Program-made: the position numbers and the translations under genes
Notes under the pieces: model-generated
What the model was told of the DNA's origin: nothing
What the model saw: only the letters and a program-made list of their open reading frames with translations
Databases searched by the model: none
Source: Cristatella mucedo
Lineage: Eukaryota > Bryozoa > Phylactolaemata > Cristatellidae
Length of the DNA: 64,000 nucleotides
Assembly (NCBI GenBank): GCA_009760855.2
Contig: WPIO01000183.1
Coordinates: 436,001 to 500,000, forward strand
Direction: 5' to 3'
In this document: in pieces, positions 24,331-64,000 of the stretch
How the letters are laid out: each line of letters opens with the position of its first letter
Numbering within the stretch: the stretch's first letter is position 1

Positions 24331-25260
24331 TCTTTACATAATTTGAGCCATACCTGTGACGTGTTCTTTATTCGCTTAGTACGGGGGCGTTTTGAGCGAA
24401 CTTTTTGGTAGTTTCGTTCTAAATCGATCTAACGCCACAGAACAAGAGTCTACCTTAAGTCTTCCAACCAGAAAATAGCCCACTACTGAAATCAGCTCTG
24501 TCACCAGGTAAATATCCCTGACCTACAGAAACCAACCATTGGAGTCACATATTCTCTGGTTGGCTATAGGTCGCACTAGACCCACACTTCAGTGTCCATA
24601 CTGCCGAATAAGCATTGCTGCTATACGTGAATATGCCACCCAACGACGAATGTTCATTGGAAGTTATGTGGGGACTGCAAATCAGTAACATTATTCTGTA
24701 CCGTTTAAACTGTGTGTGTAATACCTCTGGCACCCAGCTACCAAGTTGCTTCAAGTAAATAGGATACAGTTGGAAGAAAGCAGTTTCTAGTCGGCTAGCT
24801 AAGCCACCAGGAGAGGTAAAACTATATTGCAAGACGTCATATAAATGCAGACTATTGATTACTCCCACTAAAGATTAAAGTTTAGCTCTTCCATGAAAGT
24901 ATTCTTGGCTATGGCTCTGATCACATTGGAGAAGCAATGAAGGCAAGGGGGGCATCAAGCTTTTACAGTAAATGACTAAAGCATGCAGCAATCACTGGCA
25001 TAATTAAAAAGACTGATAATCAATTATACCATCTATTATTAAAAAAATGAGTACAGCTTGCCACATAATCAGAAAGCTATACAAATGGAGTTTTGGTCAT
25101 TAGGAGACAACGATCCATATTAGAATAGCCAAGTCATCAATACTAAAGAAGCACGAAGGACTGCTTGCTAATCCCCATACTCAAAGGATGGCTGCTTTCA
25201 ACATGACCACGAGATTGCCAGAGATCTTTTGTGCTTTCAGAACTCAATTTCACGCGGACG

Positions 25261-58129
<32,869 letters not shown>

Positions 58130-58354
58130 GGGTGCACCAGGCCTCCCTGAAAAGAAAAATGTTATGCATTCAGCAAACCCGCTGTAGTGTCCGTGAAATG
58201 ACATCGTGTTGTTATCACTGAATGGGCTGATACGCTCGACTACTTGCAACTATGTCGAACACGACGTGAAAACCCCACGAGAGGTACAGCAGGATGGCGT
58301 TTAGCAACATTTTACCACTCAAGACGACTAATTGGCCCTAGCTCTGAAGACAAC

Positions 58355-58580
58355 AGAGGTTAATAATAATAATAATAATAATGCACTTGATAAAGCGACC
58401 TCAGAGAACTCAATCTCTTTCAAGGCGCTTTACATTTGCTGCAGAGGGAAACGCAATTGAATGGTGAGTAATATCATGCTTGATAAACAACGTGAATAAC
58501 ATGGTAAGGGATGTCATGCACAGGGTCATCATGCAAGTGTGGTTAGTGGCAGCATGCACAGTGTCAGCACCCATAAGCAC
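58355..58580 (-). mobile_element. LINE B 3' tail
   Basis: (AAT) tract, AAAGCGACCTC…AAGGCGCTTT inverted repeat, then the LINE B body. Confidence 0.9.
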
Positions 58581-58661
58581 AACGTTATTTTCATATCATG
58601 CCCTAACAATCTATCTGAAGAATATAGTGAATGATTCATAGTATCTCGTCTCTTTGCACCC

Positions 58662-58805
58662 TTTCCTGATCGGTCGGCGATTGCAACGTCGAAAACACGG
58701 CTACAAGTACGACCGAGGCTAGGCCAAGCGATGTCACTAACGACCATCCGCTCATAACTCGCTCCCTTCCGTAAGCCATCTAAGAGACAAAAATGACAAG
58801 CAGCT
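58662..58805 (-). CDS. Hypothetical 47-residue membrane peptide
   Basis: An ATG directly after a good acceptor-like run (catttttgtctcttag) opens 47 codons with one predicted membrane helix (SLVTSLGLASVVLVAVF) and a charged C-terminal tail (QERVQRDEIL). It sits upstream of p53-family exon 1 on the same strand. It resembles small mitochondrial or ER single-pass proteins in layout only; I recognise no family. Confidence 0.25.
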
Positions 58806-58869
58806 ACTGGGAGATCAATTCTCGGGGGAAAAAAGAATATCAGCATCTATCTACACGTAAGATATATCT

Positions 58870-59980
58870 AAACCGGAATCCCGTGGTGGTCGGGGAATAG
58901 CAGACGCATGACTACTAAGCGACTAACACGCATAACTAACATAACATAACTAATACACATAACTACTAAGCGACATACATGTCTAGACAACGAAATGCTA
59001 AAAGCATCGGCAATGTGTGCATGCCAATCAACCGTTAAAACAGATCAATATAAATGCACGGAAGATATGTTCACGCGGATACCCGCGAGGAATGAGTGGT
59101 GGCCATTAGTGTCCCGCAAAAAAAGAGGCTCAAGGGGGTAATGAAGCTCCCAAGTGGAAGACCTTGCCTCAGATAGATATTCACAGCACAAGAACACTAT
59201 GATGAAATCGGTAGGTCCACACGCACGAAGCATAAGCGGTCCGCTAAGCTGCGGCCAGCCCGCACGTGTGGTGCCGGCTATTATCTGTTGGTAAATGATG
59301 GCCGGACCTAGCACGTGCTCTTCGCGGCTGAAGTAAGGATGGTCAGCAATATTTATAACTGCTTTATAGTGTTTTAAATTATTATTATATAAAAATTCAT
59401 ATAAACAGTTTCATGGCATATCTAAGAAGGCATGTATCCTTAAACCCACTGTCGCATGGATATCTATGGATACAAGCATCTGGCCAGCAGCCAACTTACA
59501 TTTGGGTGCTTACTTGTATGAATAAAATCGTATCTAGGTATGGCTACAACACTACTACAGACGATAGTAAAATACTACAAACACACTTTACGGCTATGGA
59601 ACTGAAATGCCACCACAAACACAGCGTCTGTATTACTTGCTTTATCAAGCTACGAATTACTAAAGGGTATTAGAAGCACAACTTCAAGCAAATACAGCTA
59701 ACAAGTCAAAGCAGCGGTACCAAAACACGCAAATATTCCGAAATAATCAACACTCATTAGCAGTCAAGAATGCCTTCAACTTGGGAACAAGATCATGCGC
59801 CTAACGTCTGTTTTCATATTCGAAACCGTGAGTGGGCAAAACCTTGAAAGTGAGGCAGCTCCAAGACGGTAGCTCTCAACCTTCCTAATGCCGCGAGCAG
59901 TGAATACAGTTCCTCATGTTGTGGAAATCTCCAACCATAAAATTATTGTGTGCAAAATTTGCAAAACTTTACTTATGAAC
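58870..59980. other. No supported gene
   Basis: This should contain or adjoin the 5' end of the p53-family gene, but I find no convincing first exon. The frame 59314-59045 (minus) has no recognisable domain. Confidence 0.4.
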
Positions 59981-59984
59981 TGAC

Positions 59985-60090
59985 CAAGGTGTGGCTGAGG
60001 TCGTGGGCTCGTCCCCCGAGGCATATGTGAAGCGCCCGAATAGAGATTAAGTTCTCTTGGGGCGCTATACAAATGAATTATATTTTGTAT
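59985..60090 (+). mobile_element. SINE C
   Basis: GTCGTGGGCTCGTCCCCCGA box B and CGAATAGAGATTAAGTTCTC hairpin tail; 5' part lost. Confidence 0.8.
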
Positions 60091-60504
60091 GGCATTTTCA
60101 AACGGCGATGAATGGCTTAGAGAAAAAACAATGCTCTCATCAAACTAATCAAACCAAACTAAGTCTATCTAATAAAGTCAACTATAAGCGAGAGATGGCT
60201 GGAATACCGTGGACGCGAAAAATGAAAACATATGCCAAATGTCAAGTTTATTGGATCCCTATTCTTGGAAATGCAACATTAGCATGATATAAGGGTCATC
60301 TTCCCAAAGCCGAGCTAGTCCGTGAGTTGAGGCTATGGGGGAGCTAGACCCCAAACAAGTAAGCGAGCGCTACGTATCGTTAACAAAATCCTCTTTACTG
60401 CAGCCGAGGCTTCCTGCTTGGCAGTGGCAGCCATCATTGCAGCAGGGCCAGGCGAGCGAGCGAGCGCAGTGCACCGCCGGGTCCGGCGTCAGCATCCCCT
60501 GACC

Positions 60505-60507
60505 TGC

Positions 60508-60538
<31 letters not shown>

Positions 60539-60700
60539 TCACTTGATAAAGCACCCTCAGAGAACTTAATCTCTCTCTAGGCGCTTTACATTTGCTGTAA
60601 AGTGAAATGCAATTGAATGGTAAGTAAAATCATGCTTGAAAAACAAACGAAATGAATAATATGGTTAGGGGTGACATGCACAGGGTCAGCATGCAAATAT
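60505..60700 (-). mobile_element. LINE B 3' tail
   Basis: (AAT) tract, AAAGCACCCTC…AGGCGCTTT and the standard body. Confidence 0.9.
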
Positions 60701-60721
60701 TTGTCATCGAGCGAGTAGAAA

Positions 60722-60808
60722 AATAATAATAATAATAATGCACTTGATAAAGCGCCCTAAGAGAACTCAGTCTCTTTCTAGGTGCTTTACATTTGCTGCG
60801 AAGGAAAG
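60722..60808 (-). mobile_element. LINE B 3' tail, second copy
   Basis: Another tail immediately beside the previous one, same orientation, cut short at AAGGAAAGG where GC-rich sequence begins. Confidence 0.85.
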
Positions 60809-62411
60809 GACGGCGAGGCTGAGCCCGATGGCAAAATCCCCGCCTCCACCGATGGAGATGACAGTCGGGTAGCAGTGGGGGCGGGGCTCCTTCTTCTGAC
60901 GGGGGCGGGTCCGTGGGAGTAACCAAGTGGCAGACGCACACTGTGGACGGCCAGCTTCAGCATCGCGTTGTCGAGCTCCCCCCCCCCCCCTACGACTCTG
61001 GCGACGGTCCCTCGTCTCTAGGAAAGCCTCCTCGAATGACTCAATGCAGCTCAGCCCGAAAAAGAAGCCACGGGTCAACAGGACAGGAAGGGCTCGCAGA
61101 TTGGCTTGCAGCGCCGAGCCGTAGGCCGAGGGGCTGGACTGGTAACCTGAATCCGACGCGGGCGAGCTTAGCCTTTTCGTCGCAAGATGGAGGCGTAAAT
61201 TGGCTATCCGCGCTGGGGATAGCGACTGCTCCAGCTTCTGCTGTGACATGCCCACCTCGTAGTCCAAATGGCTTGTCCTCGCCCACCGACTTGTTCACGA
61301 CAGGTCGGCCTAAGGCAAGATCAGCGCTCAGAGGTCTGCCGACCCTCCCACCACCGCCGAGACGTCGCGCCGAGAAGGTTGAGATCTGCAGCAGGATTCT
61401 GTGGTCCAAAAGCTGTATAGAACCGACCGGGGTACGGCAATGCACAGCGTGTTCCAGCCGAGCCTCGCCGCACACTCAGGGGACCGGACTGCCTACCGGC
61501 TATTCCGGTCTAAGGTAGCAAAGGTTCGCACTATTAATGTGTCGTAGCTTCGCCGCATCATGGCCAACATCATGCCGGCCAGGGCTCAACATGCGGTCGA
61601 TGTCATCACTGCTCCCCTCCGGACAGATGAAGCTGCCTTGAGGCTCCGACGAGCGACGGCACGGACCTTGGTGCAGACAGGCTGGAGTACCAGCATCTGG
61701 AAGCAGTCGAACCGTGCTGCTGCCTTATCGCCGAGGTGCTAAATGCTTGCCTTCTGTTCAAAGACGTTACCCCTACTGGAAGATGAATCGCACGGTCGTG
61801 ATCCACAATGGGGAAGGTCCGGCTTTCCCGGAAATTTCATGTCGATAGCCCTGCAGCCGACGTTGTACAAGCTGCTTTGGCTGCGTGGCCTGCACGCTTG
61901 ACGCTCTTCCTTCAGGAGAACTGGCTTCTGTCACCGCAACAGCAAGGCTTCCAGCCCGGCTACGAGGGCTGTCTCGAACAGCCCTTCCTAGTAGAGTCAG
62001 CTCTTATCGATGCGATACGATGTGATGGTTCGCAAGCACCTTCTGTTGGGGGCTTTCTAGATCGTCAGAATGTCTTTTTTTTTAGCGTGCAGCATGTGGT
62101 GCTCTTTAAGGCTTTTCGGTAACTTGGAGTGGAGCAGTTTGTGATCGACATCGTAATAAACACCTACGAGCGACCGACCTGACCATCTCGCTGCGGCTCG
62201 GCGATGTAACTCTCGATTCTTTTCCGGCCGCAGCTGGTTGCGTCAGGGGAACCTCTACCGTCCATCCTCTTCGATGTATGTGTGGAATCCCTGTCTCGTC
62301 AGCTGGCGGCGAAAGCCACCATGCATGGCTTTCGGCTCAGTGTAGTGAAGATTTTGGTGAGCGCTCTAGCCGACGACCTCGCCAACTTTGTAAAATATCC
62401 GAGGGGTCTGC

Positions 62412-62570
62412 AGTGATATATATATATATATATATATCATTCATTTCTCTAGCGCCCCAAGAGAACTTAATCTCTATTCAGGCGCATCACATATGCCTCG
62501 GGGCTCGAGCCCACGACCTTGGTCGGGGCGAGCACCTTAACCGCTAGACCAAACCAGCTGTTTCGCTAAG
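62412..62570 (-). mobile_element. SINE C with (TA)n end
   Basis: The most complete copy. In reverse: box A TGGTCTAGCGGTTAAGGTGC, box B GTGGGCTCGAGCCCC, hairpin tail AGAGATTAAGTTCTCTTGGG, terminal (AT) run. Confidence 0.9.
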
Positions 62571-62699
62571 CATCGGCCGTCGCCTCGTCCGTCGGCCTGG
62601 ACTTTCGCCCAGAGCAGTGTAGAATCACGCTAAGGAACGTAGGTGAGGCTTTTCGCGTCCCCTCAAAAATTGAAGGGATCACTGCCCCCCTTGTGTAGC

Positions 62700-62795
62700 A
62701 AAGTAAGTCTAGCAAATGTAAAGCGCCTAGACAGATGTCTAGTTCTCCGAGGGTGCTTGAGCAATTGCATCATTATTACTATTATCATTAACATG
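62700..62795 (+). mobile_element. LINE B 3' tail
   Basis: AGCAAATGTAAAGCGCCTAG and the CATTATTACTATTATCATTA end. Confidence 0.8.
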
Positions 62796-64000
62796 CATTT
62801 GAGCCCCCCCAAAGGGCTTTACCTACCTTAGGGCCGAGATCGAGGCTGCAAACAATTTCCTGCGTGACGTTCGTGCTTTCACGGCTTGAAAATCTTGGCC
62901 ATGCAAAGTGGCTCTAGAAGAAGCTCTTGAAGCTGGTCGACAACGCAGTGCTGGCGCCCTGTCGCTCGGCCTACTGCTCGCCTGCTGCGGGCGACGGCGA
63001 GTTTCCTCCACGCTCCTCTGCAGTGCAGTGTGCGCTGGCATCAGCCTCGTTCCACTGCCGAAAGAAGGAGACATTCTTCGGGCGACCCAGGCCGTACGTA
63101 TGCTCTGCTCGATGGACCTCGTTGGGGGAAAATGTGGCCAGACAAGGCCTTGACGACTCGATAAAGACGTTGCTTTAAGTGCCGTCTGACTACGGCCGAA
63201 CGCTCTACCTATCGGGCGGCTCCTTCAAGGATGGTCTCTGGAATGGTTCTATGACCCCTGCGATCACAGGCTCGGCAGGACCTGGTGTGCTTCGACGTCG
63301 CCGTGTGCTACGACAAGGATGAGCTCAGCCTATGCTGGCGCCAGAGCGAGCACGCCACTTCCAGCTTCAACCCAAAGTCGATGGTCGGAGCGATTCGCCA
63401 CTACGCTAGGGCGGCAGCTGAGTGGACCAACAGACTGGACCAGGTGAAGGCGGTGTGCTGCCTGGGAACGGAAGCGAACGCCAATCGCCCATGCTCCCTC
63501 TCCTCTGGCTTCGGCTTCGGCTTCATCTCGTTCGCGTCTCGGCGTTTCATATGTAAAGTCCGCCTTGACCTTCTGCAGTTTGCCGCCGTCCGCTGGAAGT
63601 GCCATCGGTCGCATCCGCCTGCTGGCAGGAAAGGATGGTGAGACACTGCCACTCGCCCGTAACTGCTGGAAACCAACGATGCCATTATGCCATTCAACCA
63701 GTAGCGCCGCGACGCCATACTTGAGCGACTGGTGGCCGCCCTGCCATTGTCTCTCCGTAGGCGCTCGAAGGTCGACCGCTTCGCAAGCTTGACTTTATTA
63801 CAGAATTTTTGTGGATCTTTTTGATTCGTCTTTCCGCATCGATAGTCACTTACTGTTGGATCGGCTAGAAACGGGCGTATCACGACCAATCTAGACACAG
63901 GTATGGCAAGAACAGTTGCACCCTCGTTTAGCCGTTTGCCGAAGGAGCACTATTACTCATGGGGCGGGACTTTGCTTTGCGGGTTTGGGTTTATGCTTTT

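Larger units (their letters stand above)
60900..63650 (+). pseudogene. Decayed non-LTR-type reverse-transcriptase element
   Basis: GC-rich sequence with broken frames that recall a reverse transcriptase: PQQQGFQPGYEGCLEQPFLV near 61930-61990, then RQGN/LPSILFDVCVESLSRQL near 62240-62300 and a catalytic-loop-like ALADDLANF at about 62364-62390. Stops and frameshifts are frequent. A SINE C and a LINE B tail have inserted into it. The clade cannot be named by eye. Confidence 0.6.

Noticed and set aside
24545-24868. 107-codon minus-strand frame downstream of the p53-family stop
   Set aside because: No recognisable domain, and it lies beyond the SAM stop codon; no splice partner found.

Overview
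This is animal nuclear DNA, most likely from a bilaterian invertebrate. It has spliced genes with GT-AG introns, large introns full of L2/CR1-like LINE fragments and tRNA-derived SINEs, long CA/GT/TA/GA microsatellites, TATA-type and CpG-rich regions, and no dense prokaryotic-style coding. The lineage cannot be fixed from sequence alone. Most long open frames are chance frames, repeats or transposon remnants.

The main gene lies on the minus strand from about 58.1 kb down to 25.3 kb. It is a complete or nearly complete p53/p63/p73-family transcription factor. I assembled fourteen coding exons. Every junction is GT-AG and phase-consistent, and the joined frame is 2370 nt (789 codons plus stop). 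In order the protein has an N-terminal activation region with two FxxLW-type motifs, an enlarged p53 DNA-binding domain (about residues 164-450) with all four zinc ligands, a basic NLS-like patch, a divergent tetramerisation segment (about 559-585) and a C-terminal SAM domain (about 728-789). The domain set is p63/p73-like, but the protein ends right after the SAM domain.

The left third (1-24 kb, plus strand) holds at least one small secreted-peptide gene. One exon encodes a signal peptide (21.87-21.96 kb). The next exon (22.31-22.45 kb) encodes a short propeptide with a predicted amidated RV-NH2 peptide (…MIRV-GR), followed by polyadenylation signals. A second signal-peptide exon with a clear TATA box lies at 6.4 kb and ends in the same splice phase. 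It could be an alternative first exon of that gene or the start of a separate peptide gene. Two other exon-like pieces lie between them (16.3 and 20.1 kb). A CpG-rich, GCC-repeat region at 10.9-11.7 kb looks like a promoter with no gene I can assign.

The rest is intergenic and intronic sequence. It contains two LINE families (A: 26.0, 29.2, 18.5 kb and others; B: 44-45, 52-53, 54-55, 56 kb and others), two kinds of tRNA-derived SINE, one of which shares its 3' hairpin with LINE B, and a decayed reverse-transcriptase element at 60.9-63.6 kb.
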